In this document: piece by piece, positions 26,771-34,356 of the stretch | Layout: every line of letters begins with the position of its first letter | How positions within the stretch are numbered: the stretch's first letter is position 1 | NCBI GenBank assembly: GCA_020636255.1 | Contig: JACJYE010000011.1 | Span: forward strand, 211,864-275,863 | DNA from: Lewinellaceae bacterium | GTDB lineage: Bacteria; Bacteroidota; Bacteroidia; Chitinophagales; Saprospiraceae | DNA: 64,000 nucleotides | Reading direction: 5' to 3' | Program-made: the position numbers and the translations under genes | The notes under the pieces: model-generated | The model's database searches: none | Told to the model about the DNA's origin: nothing | Seen by the model: only the letters and a program-made list of their open reading frames with translations

Positions 26771-27682
26771 ATGCGTTTCATCCTCAGCTTTTTCATCATC
26801 CTCGTCCTTTTTTCCTGTTCAGAACCCAATACGCAACAAGACATGACACCGGAAAAAGCCGCCACCTTCGACTGGCAGGGCCACCGCGGCACCCGCGGGC
26901 TGAAACCCGAGAATACCGTTCCTGCTTTCCTCAAGGCCCTGGAATTCCCCCAGGTCAAAACCCTGGAACTCGACCTGGCCGTGAGCGCCGACACCCTGCT
27001 TGTCGTCTCCCATGAACCCTGGATGTCGCACCACATCTGCAGTCATCCCGGCGGTGCGCCGGTGACGGAACAGGAAGAGAACAGCCTGCTGATCTATCAG
27101 ATGCCTTATGAAGAGGTGAAAAAATACGACTGCGGCAGCCGTGGCAACAGCCGTTTCCCACAGCAACAGGCCATACCCGCCTACAAGCCCCTGCTGAGCG
27201 AGGTGGTGGCCGCTGTCGATGCCTACTGCGCTGAGAAAGGCCGCGAAAGGCCGCGTTACAATATCGAGATCAAAAGCGAGCCGGCCTATGACGGCATCAA
27301 ATCGCCGCCCCCCGCCGAGTTTGCCCGCCTGGTGCTGGATGCTGTTACCCGCCTGGGTATTAAGGATCACGCCTGCATACAGTCTTTCGACGTTCGCCCG
27401 CTTCAGGAATTGCACCGGATGGATTCCACTTTATATACCGCCCTGCTCATTGACAACTCCAATGGCGTGGATGCCAACCTTCAGGAACTGGGCTTTCTGC
27501 CGGATGCCTACAGCCCCTATTTCCAGCTCGTGACGGCCAATGTGGTGGAAACCGTACACGCCCGTGGCATGAAACTCATCCCCTGGACGGTGAATGACAC
27601 CACCAGTATGAAAGCCCTCATTGCCCTGGGCGTTGATGGGATCATTACGGATTACCCAGATCTGATCGGGCAGGTGGAGTAA
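26771..27682 (+). CDS. Glycerophosphodiester phosphodiesterase, lipoprotein
   Basis: About 303 residues from ATG 26771; the longer frame from 26738 would hide the signal. The lipobox (LVLFSC) suggests a lipid anchor. The GDPD motifs are present: QGHRGTRGLKPENT (catalytic His and Arg, metal Glu), ELDLAVSAD and SHEPWM (second His). The C-terminal IPWTVNDTTSMKALIALGVDGIITDYP is the standard end of the TIM barrel. The enzyme hydrolyses glycerophosphodiesters to glycerol-3-phosphate and an alcohol; one possible alcohol is choline, which would link to the pcs region, but that link is speculative. The window also encodes a choline-type transporter at 619-2223. Confidence 0.92.
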   Translation: MRFILSFFIILVLFSCSEPNTQQDMTPEKAATFDWQGHRGTRGLKPENTVPAFLKALEFPQVKTLELDLAVSADTLLVVSHEPWMSHHICSHPGGAPVTEQEENSLLIYQMPYEEVKKYDCGSRGNSRFPQQQAIPAYKPLLSEVVAAVDAYCAEKGRERPRYNIEIKSEPAYDGIKSPPPAEFARLVLDAVTRLGIKDHACIQSFDVRPLQELHRMDSTLYTALLIDNSNGVDANLQELGFLPDAYSPYFQLVTANVVETVHARGMKLIPWTVNDTTSMKALIALGVDGIITDYPDLIGQVE

Positions 27683-27685
27683 AGG

Positions 27686-29071
27686 TCATTGCTTCACTCC
27701 TGTGATCCGTATTGCCCGCCCCGGCACTTCGATCACCATCTCCAGCCCGCCTTCAGGCCTGTGCCTGAATTGGTGGATGGTGTTGCCCGACAAGGGGGCA
27801 AAGCTGCCGTCTTTCGCGGGGGCCAGTAGTATGGGCAGTCCACCGCGGCGCGAATAAAAGAGCCAGCCGTTCTCCATGCTGACCCGCGCCGGCGTATCGC
27901 CGTCGAGCAGGTAATCGCCGGGGTATGGCTCCAGCGCAGCTTCATCCAGGGGCTGATGGGGGATCGGTGTTCCCATAAACAGATGTGCAATGCGGTAATG
28001 CGTATCACCGTAGTCGACTTGCCCGGAATTGGTCAGCATGGCCACTACCACCTCATCTTCCGGGTAAACGAGCAGTTGCGTGATGCCGCCTATTGAGCCG
28101 CCGCTATGGCCGAACCATTTTTTGCCGGTGCCGTCCAACTGGACAGCCCAGCCCATACCGTAGTTGGTAGGCTCACCGCTTGTGGTTTTCATTGGCCTCA
28201 GCCATAGGTTCAGCGTGGTATCGCTCAGGAAGCCAGGGTGGATATGAGCCTGGCCGAAGCGCAACAGGTCCTCGGTTGTGGAAAGGAAACCGCCCCCCGC
28301 CCATTTGTAACTGTTGTCGACGCAGGGCGCATTGATGATGGCGCCCCCTTCCGTTTTCTCGTAGTACCGGGTGCGGAAGGCGATCAGGCTGTCGGTATAG
28401 TCAGCAGTGGTGAGGCCCATCCCTAGTGGGCTGAAAACGGCCTGTTGCATATAACTCAGGAATTCCTGCCCACATGCACCTTCGATAGCTGCACTGATGA
28501 GATTCCAGCCGTAACTGCTGTATGCGTATTGCTGGCCTGGTTCGAAAAGCAGGCTATCACTGGAAATGAGCGATAGGCCTTCCGACACACTATTGTACCG
28601 GACATTGCTCAGGAATTCCGTGCCCCGGTAGTGGCGGATACCCGACAGGTGGCCCGCCAGCAGCCTCAGGCTGACAGGCCAGCGCTTTTCCGGAAAGGCC
28701 GGAACATATACCTGAATAGGCGTGTCGAGCATGACTTTGCCTTCGTCGTAAAGCTTCCCCAGCGCCGCCGCTGTCAGCGGCTTACTGACGCTGCCAATGC
28801 GAAACCGCGTCCTGTCGGGCCTCACCGGCACTTGTTGCTCGAGGTCGGCATAGCCAAAGCCTTCCGACCATACCATCTTTCCTGCGACGGAAACCGATAC
28901 GGCAAGGCCGGGGATGTCATTGAAAGCGATCATGCGCTCCACCAGGCTGCGCGCACTGTCAATTGCCGCCTGATAGCCGGCCGGTTGGGCATGGGACAAG
29001 GTGGAAAATATTACAAAACAGAGGCCCAGGCACTGTCTTTGTAAGCTCGTTCTGATGGAAGTGTAAGGCAT
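27686..29071 (-). CDS. Serine hydrolase, beta-lactamase class C / PBP4-like family
   Basis: A 461-residue exported protein (signal peptide ending near HAQ, about residue 29). It has the penicillin-recognising fold motifs: SxxK as SVSK in RIGSVSKPLTAAAL (about residues 96-109), YxN-type YSSYGWNL (about 188-195) and a late HSGGSIGG in place of KTG. The C-terminal 90 or so residues form a separate small beta domain. Such proteins include esterases, D-amino-acid peptidases and related hydrolases; true beta-lactamase activity is unlikely to be the main role. A palindromic element (29087-29237) starts 15 bp upstream of the start codon and probably carries or disrupts its promoter. Confidence 0.88.
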   Translation of the reverse strand: MPYTSIRTSLQRQCLGLCFVIFSTLSHAQPAGYQAAIDSARSLVERMIAFNDIPGLAVSVSVAGKMVWSEGFGYADLEQQVPVRPDRTRFRIGSVSKPLTAAALGKLYDEGKVMLDTPIQVYVPAFPEKRWPVSLRLLAGHLSGIRHYRGTEFLSNVRYNSVSEGLSLISSDSLLFEPGQQYAYSSYGWNLISAAIEGACGQEFLSYMQQAVFSPLGMGLTTADYTDSLIAFRTRYYEKTEGGAIINAPCVDNSYKWAGGGFLSTTEDLLRFGQAHIHPGFLSDTTLNLWLRPMKTTSGEPTNYGMGWAVQLDGTGKKWFGHSGGSIGGITQLLVYPEDEVVVAMLTNSGQVDYGDTHYRIAHLFMGTPIPHQPLDEAALEPYPGDYLLDGDTPARVSMENGWLFYSRRGGLPILLAPAKDGSFAPLSGNTIHQFRHRPEGGLEMVIEVPGRAIRITGVKQ

Positions 29072-29086
29072 GATTTTTCTTTTTTA

Positions 29087-29237
29087 GTAACTATTCAGCA
29101 TCATGGGGATTTACGGCCTGAAGCAAGATTTTGTAATCCGCCCTTCCCCTTTCAAGGGGAATGAGAAGAGGTTAGACAATAAAAATCCTACAAAATTTTG
29201 CTTCAGGAGCATTTTAGGCCGCATGCTGAATAGTTAC
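29087..29237. mobile_element. Palindromic MITE-like element R1, copy 1
   Basis: 151 bp with inverted ends GTAACTATTCAGCAT and its complement, plus an inner inverted repeat (CTGAAGCAAGATTTTGTA pairing with TACAAAATTTTGCTTCAG). A second copy lies at 45423-45574 and is nearly identical. The flanks are C-T6-A on the left and C-T5-A on the right, an imperfect target duplication of about 8 bp. It sits 15 bp upstream of the minus-strand serine hydrolase start codon. Non-coding. Confidence 0.85.
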
Positions 29238-29309
29238 CTTTTTATAAAAATACGGCGGAGCTTCAAACCAACAGCCGATATTCAGCACCCCGCCCCTCCA
29301 AACAAGCGC

Positions 29310-31445
29310 TCAAGGCCCGGCTGTCGAATGCCTTTTCCCATAGGCCAGCGCCAGCCTGATCTGGTGGTAAGGCACCTGCCCGTCGAAGTAATCGAAGATA
29401 TCTTTCAGGAGGTAAGGTTCCTGGATGTAGCGCAGGGACTGGAGCACCTGGTTCACCACTTCCGGGCTGACCAGCTCTTCCAGAGCGATATCGCTGCCCT
29501 GCTCGTAGAGGATAGCGAGGTGGGAATAAACAGTGGAGGGCGTGACCTGTCGCTTTTCGGCGATCTCTTCTACAGTCAGGCCGCGCTGGTACATATCGTG
29601 AGTGACCTGATAGGTAGAGCTTTTGCCACGGCCGCTGGCCGGGCCCACGAACTCGATGATGGCGTCGATAAAGTAGCTGCCGTACAGGTGCAGCTTGCGT
29701 TCGCCTACCCCGGAGATGTTCTTCATATCGTCGTCGGTCATGGGCTTGCTGGCGGCCATCTCTTCGAGGGTAGCATCGTTAAAGATGATATATGGCGGCA
29801 CCCCACGCTCGCGTGCCAGCTGGATGCGGAGCTGCCGCAGCTTTTCGAACAGCTCGTCGCGGACGCGTTGCGGCTTGATGGCCTCTTTTGCACGCGCTTT
29901 CTCGGCCTCCTGCCGCTCTTTGATGGTAGCAAAGCGCACCAGTTGGACCGTCTCGTTCTCGAACAGCACCCGCCTGCTTGCCGGCGTCAGCAGCACCACG
30001 CCATGCTGGTCGTGGGCGATCTCGATATATCCCATGTTGAGCAATTGGTGGAAGTAGTGCTGCCATTCCAGGAAGGGGATATCGCGCCCGGCGCCATAGG
30101 TCTTGATGTTGTGGTAACCGCGTTCGAGGATGTCTTTTTTGCCGGAGCCGCGCAGCACGTCGATCACCATGGCCATGCCCGCCTGCTGCTGAAGGCGGTG
30201 GATGGCCGAGAGTGCTTTCTGGGCGATGACGGTACCGTCGAAGGCCTTGGGCGGGTTACGGCAGATATCGCAGTTGCCACAGTCCTGCTTGACATCCTCT
30301 CCGAAATAGCTGAGCAGGATGCGCCGGCGGCACCCCACTGCTTCGGCGTATTGCTGCATGCGCTCCAGCTTGGCCATCTTAATGTCCAGCATATCGCTTT
30401 CGTTGTTCTGCAGGATCTCCTGCAGCATCAGCACGTCGTTGTAGCTATAGAACAGCAGGGTATCGGCATTGGCGCCGTCGCGGCCCGCCCGCCCGATCTC
30501 CTGGTAATAACTCTCGATGTTCTTGGGCAGGTTGTAGTGGATGACCCATCGCACGTTGGACTTGTCGATGCCCATGCCGAAGGCCACGGTGGCGCAGATC
30601 ACTTCGGTGCGGTCGTTGATGAAGTCTTCCTGGATAGCGGTGCGTTCATCGGCCATCATGCCGGCGTGGTAGTGGGCGGCGCTGATGCCTTTTTCCAGTA
30701 GCTTTTCCGTCAGGTTTTCGGTACTTTTGCGGCTCAGGCAGTAGATGATGCCCGGCTGGTTGGGGTGTTTTTTGATAAAACTCACGATCTGCTCCAGCCG
30801 CCGCTGGCCGGGCCGTACTTCCAGGCTGAGGTTGGGCCTGTCGAAGGAGGCGATGAAGGCTTCCGGCTGCCGTAGGGCCAGTTGCCCGATGATATCCTTG
30901 CGGGTCAGCTTGTCGGCCGTTGCGGTGAGGGCGATGATGGGCGTTTCCCGGAATTCGGTTTTCAGGAACTTAAGCTGAGTGTACTCTGGCCGGAAGTCGT
31001 GCCCCCAGGATGAAATACAATGGGCCTCGTCGATGGCGAAGAGGTTCGGCCTGACGCTTTTCAGGAACGGGAGGAAGTTTTGGGACACCAGCTTTTCGGG
31101 AGAGACATACAGCAGGTCCAGTTTTCCACCCATAGCCGCTTCCTCGACGGACCGCTGGCTGGCCTCATTCAGCGAGCTGTTCAGGAATGCCGCGCTGATG
31201 CCGTTGGCCCGCAGGGCCTCCACCTGGTCTTTCATCAGGGAAATGAGCGGCGAAACGACAATAGACATGCCCGGTAGCGTGACGGCAGGGATCTGATAAC
31301 AAATGGATTTCCCCCCCCCGGTAGGCATGAGCACCAGGCTGTCACGGCCCTCATACACCTTCTGGATAATATCAGCCTGCATAGGGCGGAAGCTATCGTA
31401 ACCGAAGTATTTTTTGAGCGCTTCCTTGGCGGTGTCCAGGTTCAT
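29310..31445 (-). CDS. recQ: ATP-dependent DNA helicase RecQ
   Basis: A 711-residue helicase with full RecQ architecture: Walker A MPTGGGKS (about residues 40-47), DEAH box (AIDEAHCISSWGHDFRPEY), helicase motifs including TATADKLTRKDI and QEIGRAGRDG, the RecQ zinc-binding cysteines (RRRILLSYFGED then CGNCDICRNP), a winged-helix (RQC) region and an HRDC domain (about residues 530-610). An extra C-terminal helix-turn-helix-like region follows (YQRGLTVEEIAEKRQV, to the end). It unwinds DNA 3'-5' in recombination and repair. A good promoter lies just upstream (31470-31501). A normal full-length gene. Confidence 0.96.
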   Translation of the reverse strand: MNLDTAKEALKKYFGYDSFRPMQADIIQKVYEGRDSLVLMPTGGGKSICYQIPAVTLPGMSIVVSPLISLMKDQVEALRANGISAAFLNSSLNEASQRSVEEAAMGGKLDLLYVSPEKLVSQNFLPFLKSVRPNLFAIDEAHCISSWGHDFRPEYTQLKFLKTEFRETPIIALTATADKLTRKDIIGQLALRQPEAFIASFDRPNLSLEVRPGQRRLEQIVSFIKKHPNQPGIIYCLSRKSTENLTEKLLEKGISAAHYHAGMMADERTAIQEDFINDRTEVICATVAFGMGIDKSNVRWVIHYNLPKNIESYYQEIGRAGRDGANADTLLFYSYNDVLMLQEILQNNESDMLDIKMAKLERMQQYAEAVGCRRRILLSYFGEDVKQDCGNCDICRNPPKAFDGTVIAQKALSAIHRLQQQAGMAMVIDVLRGSGKKDILERGYHNIKTYGAGRDIPFLEWQHYFHQLLNMGYIEIAHDQHGVVLLTPASRRVLFENETVQLVRFATIKERQEAEKARAKEAIKPQRVRDELFEKLRQLRIQLARERGVPPYIIFNDATLEEMAASKPMTDDDMKNISGVGERKLHLYGSYFIDAIIEFVGPASGRGKSSTYQVTHDMYQRGLTVEEIAEKRQVTPSTVYSHLAILYEQGSDIALEELVSPEVVNQVLQSLRYIQEPYLLKDIFDYFDGQVPYHQIRLALAYGKRHSTAGP

Positions 31446-31469
31446 GGCGTTGGGTATTTATCGCACACC

Positions 31470-31501
31470 CAAAATTAGGCCTTTCCCTTCGGCGCTCCAA
31501 A
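31470..31501 (-). promoter_or_regulatory. Bacteroidota-type promoter of recQ
   Basis: Read on the minus strand: -33 box TTTG (31501-31498), 20-bp spacer, -7 box TAATTTTG (31477-31470). The predicted transcription start is near 31463, giving a leader of about 17 nt to the ATG at 31445. Confidence 0.65.
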
Positions 31502-31563
31502 AATAGTATGGGTAAGCTTGGGTATAGTTGGGTAAATTCGGGTAAGCCAGCAGCGCTCCCCAT

Positions 31564-31737
31564 CCCGGTAATCCCGGTAATCCCAAAAATCCCGGTAAGA
31601 ACTCTTTATCCCGGTAATCCCGGTAATCCCAAAAATCCCGGTAAGAACTCTTTATCCCGGTAATCCCGGTAATCCCAAAAATCCCGGTAAGAACTCTTTA
31701 TCCCGGTAATCCCGGTAATCCCAAAAATCCAGGTAAA
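31564..31737. repeat. 46-bp tandem repeat, three perfect copies plus a partial fourth
   Basis: Units start at 31564, 31610, 31656 and 31702. Each unit is three nonamers (CCCGGTAAT twice, CCCAAAAAT once) plus CCCGGTAAGAACTCTTTAT. The first three units are identical; the fourth diverges after CCCAAAAATCC. This is a minisatellite likely to vary in copy number. It is non-coding and lies between two divergent genes. Confidence 0.95.
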
Positions 31738-31866
31738 GGGAGTAGGGAGCTTTCCTCAGAGGGCAATCTTAAATGAGGTAGCGGGAAAAACTCCCTGACT
31801 CCTGGCATCTGATGTAAAATGAAGCGATTGGCCCATAAGGCCCTCGCATTTGCCTTCCCTTAAGGA

Positions 31867-31900
31867 GAAGGGCTTTCCTTTGGTTAGAGGAAAGCCCTTC
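31867..31900. terminator. Hairpin, 13-bp perfect stem
   Basis: GAAGGGCTTTCCT (31867-31879) pairs perfectly with 31888-31900 across an 8-nt loop. No T-run follows on either strand, and the two neighbouring genes diverge, so a terminator role is weak. It may instead be a dispersed palindrome. Confidence 0.35.
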
Positions 31901-32148
31901 ATTGTAAACACGCTTCTTGTTGATAGGTGAATAGGAAGGATAGTAAATTTTATAACTGGGGCCCAGTTTTTAAAAGAACTGGGGTCTAGTCAGTCAAAGT
32001 CCATTAATAACTCAAGCTGAACACAAATGTAGGGGGTAATTTGTTGGGAGGAAACCCCATGATTATGGGGTGGGGGGCAGGCCACACGTTGAGCGCAGCG
32101 AAATCCCCCGGATTGTGCATCTTTGCAGTCGGTTTAGATAAAAAGATC

Positions 32149-33018
32149 ATGAAGAACGAGACGAGTAATACGGCCATACTGCTCATTCACTGCCCGGATG
32201 CGAAGGGGCTGGTGGCGGCCGTGACGGATTTTTTACACAACAACAACGGCAACATCATCAGCCTGGACCAGCACGTCGACCAGGCTGAGCGGCGCTTTTT
32301 TATGCGGGTGGAGTGGGACCTGGAGGGGTTTGCCATTCCGGAAGAAAAGATCGATGATTATTTCGGCACCCTCATCGGGCAGAAGTACCGCATGGAGTGG
32401 CAGTTGCATTTCACCAGCCGGCGGCCGCGTTTCGCCATCTTTGTCTCGAAGATGTCGCACTGCCTGTATGACATCCTGCAGCGTTGCATGTCGGCGGAGT
32501 GGAAAGTGGAAGTCCCCATCATCATCAGTAACCACGACAACCTGCGGTATATTGCCGAACGTTTCGATATGCCCTTTGAGGTTATTGCCATCGATAAGGA
32601 CAACAAGGCCGAGCAGGAACAGCGGCAGATCGAGCTGTTGCAGCAGCTCGATGTGGACTTCATCGTGCTGGCCCGTTATATGCAGATCCTGTCGGATAAT
32701 TTTGTAGCGGCCTTTCCCAACCGCATCATCAATATCCATCATTCCTTCCTGCCGGCTTTCAAGGGCGCCAAGCCCTACCATTCGGCCTTCAACAGGGGCG
32801 TAAAGGTAATAGGCGCTACCAGCCACTACGTGACGGCCGACCTCGACGAAGGGCCCATCATCGAACAGGATGTGCGCCGCATTTCCCATAAGGACAGCGT
32901 GCCCGACCTCATACGCATCGGGAAAGACCTGGAAAAGGTAGTTCTGGCCCGGGCGATCTGGCTGGAGATCCAGCACAAGATCTTGCCCTACAAGAACAAG
33001 ACCATCGTGTTCGACTAA
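32149..33018 (+). CDS. purU: Formyltetrahydrofolate deformylase
   Basis: About 289 residues from ATG 32149; the frame reaches back to 32041 but the extra 36 residues are unlike the family. An N-terminal ACT domain (AILLIHCPDAKGLVAAVTDFL..., about residues 8-85) precedes the formyltransferase fold. The latter has RYMQILSDNF and the active-site segment NIHHSFLPAFKGAKPYHSAF with the conserved His, then DEGPIIEQD. It hydrolyses 10-formyl-THF to formate and THF, supplying formate for PurT and balancing one-carbon units. The length matches E. coli PurU (280). No operon partner is seen. Confidence 0.95.
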   Translation: MKNETSNTAILLIHCPDAKGLVAAVTDFLHNNNGNIISLDQHVDQAERRFFMRVEWDLEGFAIPEEKIDDYFGTLIGQKYRMEWQLHFTSRRPRFAIFVSKMSHCLYDILQRCMSAEWKVEVPIIISNHDNLRYIAERFDMPFEVIAIDKDNKAEQEQRQIELLQQLDVDFIVLARYMQILSDNFVAAFPNRIINIHHSFLPAFKGAKPYHSAFNRGVKVIGATSHYVTADLDEGPIIEQDVRRISHKDSVPDLIRIGKDLEKVVLARAIWLEIQHKILPYKNKTIVFD

Positions 33019-33028
33019 GCGCTTATGC

Positions 33029-33454
33029 TTACTCGACCAGCGGCTTGCCGATGTAAACCTTGATCTCCGGAGATAAGCGGATGCGGACCTTGACGATCAG
33101 CGGGCTGTTGAGGTTGGCCATGGTGCGGCGGTGCAGCATGTAAGCCGTTCTGATAGTTTGAAAGACCGACGTCAGGGCGGCGCTGCTTTTGGTTTCCGCC
33201 AGTATCTGCTCCAGCCTTTCCCTGGAAAAGTCCTCATGTTTGCCTTTGAGCTCGACGTCGAGTGAAGGGCTGAGGGCCACGCCAAGCGCGAAACTGGTCA
33301 CTTCCAGCCCGTACAGTTCCAGCTTGGGAAAGATGAGCAGCCACTCTTCGATAAGCTGAAAGCCCTTTTCCTTGGCCCCTTCCCCGAAAGCGGCGGCCTG
33401 TTCGCGCAGGGTGTCGGCGGTTTCCTGGAAGGCCTTTTTGAGTTTGTCGATCAT
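33029..33454 (-). CDS. Conserved hypothetical protein (141 aa)
   Basis: A small, probably cytosolic protein with an amphipathic N-terminal helix (IDKLKKAFQETADTLREQAAAFGEG) followed by a mixed alpha/beta region (LYGLEVTSFALGVALSPSLDVELKG) and a C-terminal VKVRIRLSPEIKVYIGKPLVE. No signal peptide. I do not recognise the family. It starts 11 bp after the stop of the lipoprotein gene upstream on the same strand, so the two are almost certainly an operon and may act together. Confidence 0.65.
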   Translation of the reverse strand: MIDKLKKAFQETADTLREQAAAFGEGAKEKGFQLIEEWLLIFPKLELYGLEVTSFALGVALSPSLDVELKGKHEDFSRERLEQILAETKSSAALTSVFQTIRTAYMLHRRTMANLNSPLIVKVRIRLSPEIKVYIGKPLVE

Positions 33455-33465
33455 AAGGGTTTGTT

Positions 33466-34176
33466 TTACTTGAACCGAATCTCGCCGTCGACGGTAGCTT
33501 TGCCCTCCATCAGGTCAAGCAGCTTCCGGTCTACGGTGACGGTATTACCGGACACCTGAGCCCCTTCGATGGTCGTTTTTTTGACCTTGCCGGGCAGGTG
33601 GTACACGGTCTTGTAGGTGCCCGATGCCATGAACATTTTCAGGAACTCCCCTTCTTCACCGGCCAGCAGTTCGTTCTGAGCGCCCTCGCCGGCTTTTTTG
33701 CGGAGCAGCTTTTTCTTGCTGAATTCGAAAAGCCCCGCCGGCATGAACATGGAGGCGCTGCCTGCCATGGCGCCGGCCTCGGAGCCGCCCTGCTCATCGA
33801 GTTCCTTGAAGAACTGTTCGATCTGCCCCACTTCATCGAAGGGGAAGCTCATGTTGACGACGAACTGTTCGAGCGAATCGCTCATCGTCATGTGCAGGAC
33901 GCCTTTCGACATGGCCTCGCCGGCGCCCGCTTGTTCCTTCAGGTAGATGATGGTATCCATCTGCCCCAGGTTGAGGCCAGCATCAGCGGCGCCTTCTTTG
34001 GCGGCCTCGTCCAGCATGGCTTTCATCATGGGGTTGGCGAAGAGCTCGCTCATGTCCAGCGTAAGGCTGTATTTTCCGGAGCCGTCCTTGTTCAGGTAGA
34101 TCTCCTCCAGTGTCTCGATGCAACTGGTGAGGAACAAAAGAGACCCGCCCAGCAAATAAAGGATTATTTTTTTCAT
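33466..34176 (-). CDS. Hypothetical lipoprotein
   Basis: A 236-residue protein with a clear lipobox (LLFLTSC, Cys about residue 19). The mature part begins IETLEEIYLNKDGSGKYSLTLDMSELF, a pattern found in uncharacterised Bacteroidota lipoproteins; it then alternates helices and strands and has a Gly/Ala/Met-rich low-complexity stretch (about residues 125-150). No enzymatic motif. It is upstream of, and 11 bp from, the small unknown gene 33029-33454 (probable operon). Confidence 0.72.
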   Translation of the reverse strand: MKKIILYLLGGSLLFLTSCIETLEEIYLNKDGSGKYSLTLDMSELFANPMMKAMLDEAAKEGAADAGLNLGQMDTIIYLKEQAGAGEAMSKGVLHMTMSDSLEQFVVNMSFPFDEVGQIEQFFKELDEQGGSEAGAMAGSASMFMPAGLFEFSKKKLLRKKAGEGAQNELLAGEEGEFLKMFMASGTYKTVYHLPGKVKKTTIEGAQVSGNTVTVDRKLLDLMEGKATVDGEIRFK

Positions 34177-34283
34177 GGCCTTGGTTTTTTTTAACGCGGG
34201 TTAAAAGTACGCCAGCCTGCCGGGAATGCGCAAATATTACGACGTATTTAATCCTTTTTTCGGTTAAGCGCAGGCTTCAAAAC

Positions 34284-34291
34284 TATCTTTG
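34284..34291 (+). promoter_or_regulatory. Promoter -7 box (TATCTTTG) before the AAA+ gene
   Basis: An exact TAnnTTTG box. A weak -33 (TTCG, 34259-34262) lies 21 bp upstream. The predicted transcription start is near 34298, upstream of both candidate start codons (TTG 34312 and ATG 34357). Confidence 0.5.
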
Positions 34292-34356
34292 CCCTCATAC
34301 GTTTCATTGATTTGTACGACGAACCCAACTTTCCGAAACCCAAACCCAATTCCGGA

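Larger units (their letters stand above)
31446..32148. other. 703-bp spacer between recQ and purU
   Basis: Besides the recQ promoter, this holds G-rich short repeats (GGGTAAGCTTGGGTATAGTTGGGTAAA), the 46-bp tandem array (31564-31737), a hairpin at 31867-31900, and a direct repeat of AACTGGGGCC/AACTGGGGTC near 31957-31986. I see no gene in it. A poor -7-like box (CATCTTTG, 32118-32125) precedes purU. Confidence 0.7.

Noticed and set aside
29103..30701. 532-residue plus-strand ORF over recQ
   Set aside because: It runs opposite to recQ, whose full set of helicase motifs is clear; the plus-strand product has no recognisable domain and is a codon-bias shadow.
31564..31737. Possible CRISPR array
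   Set aside because: The units are immediately adjacent and contain nonamer sub-repeats, with no unique spacers and no cas genes nearby.
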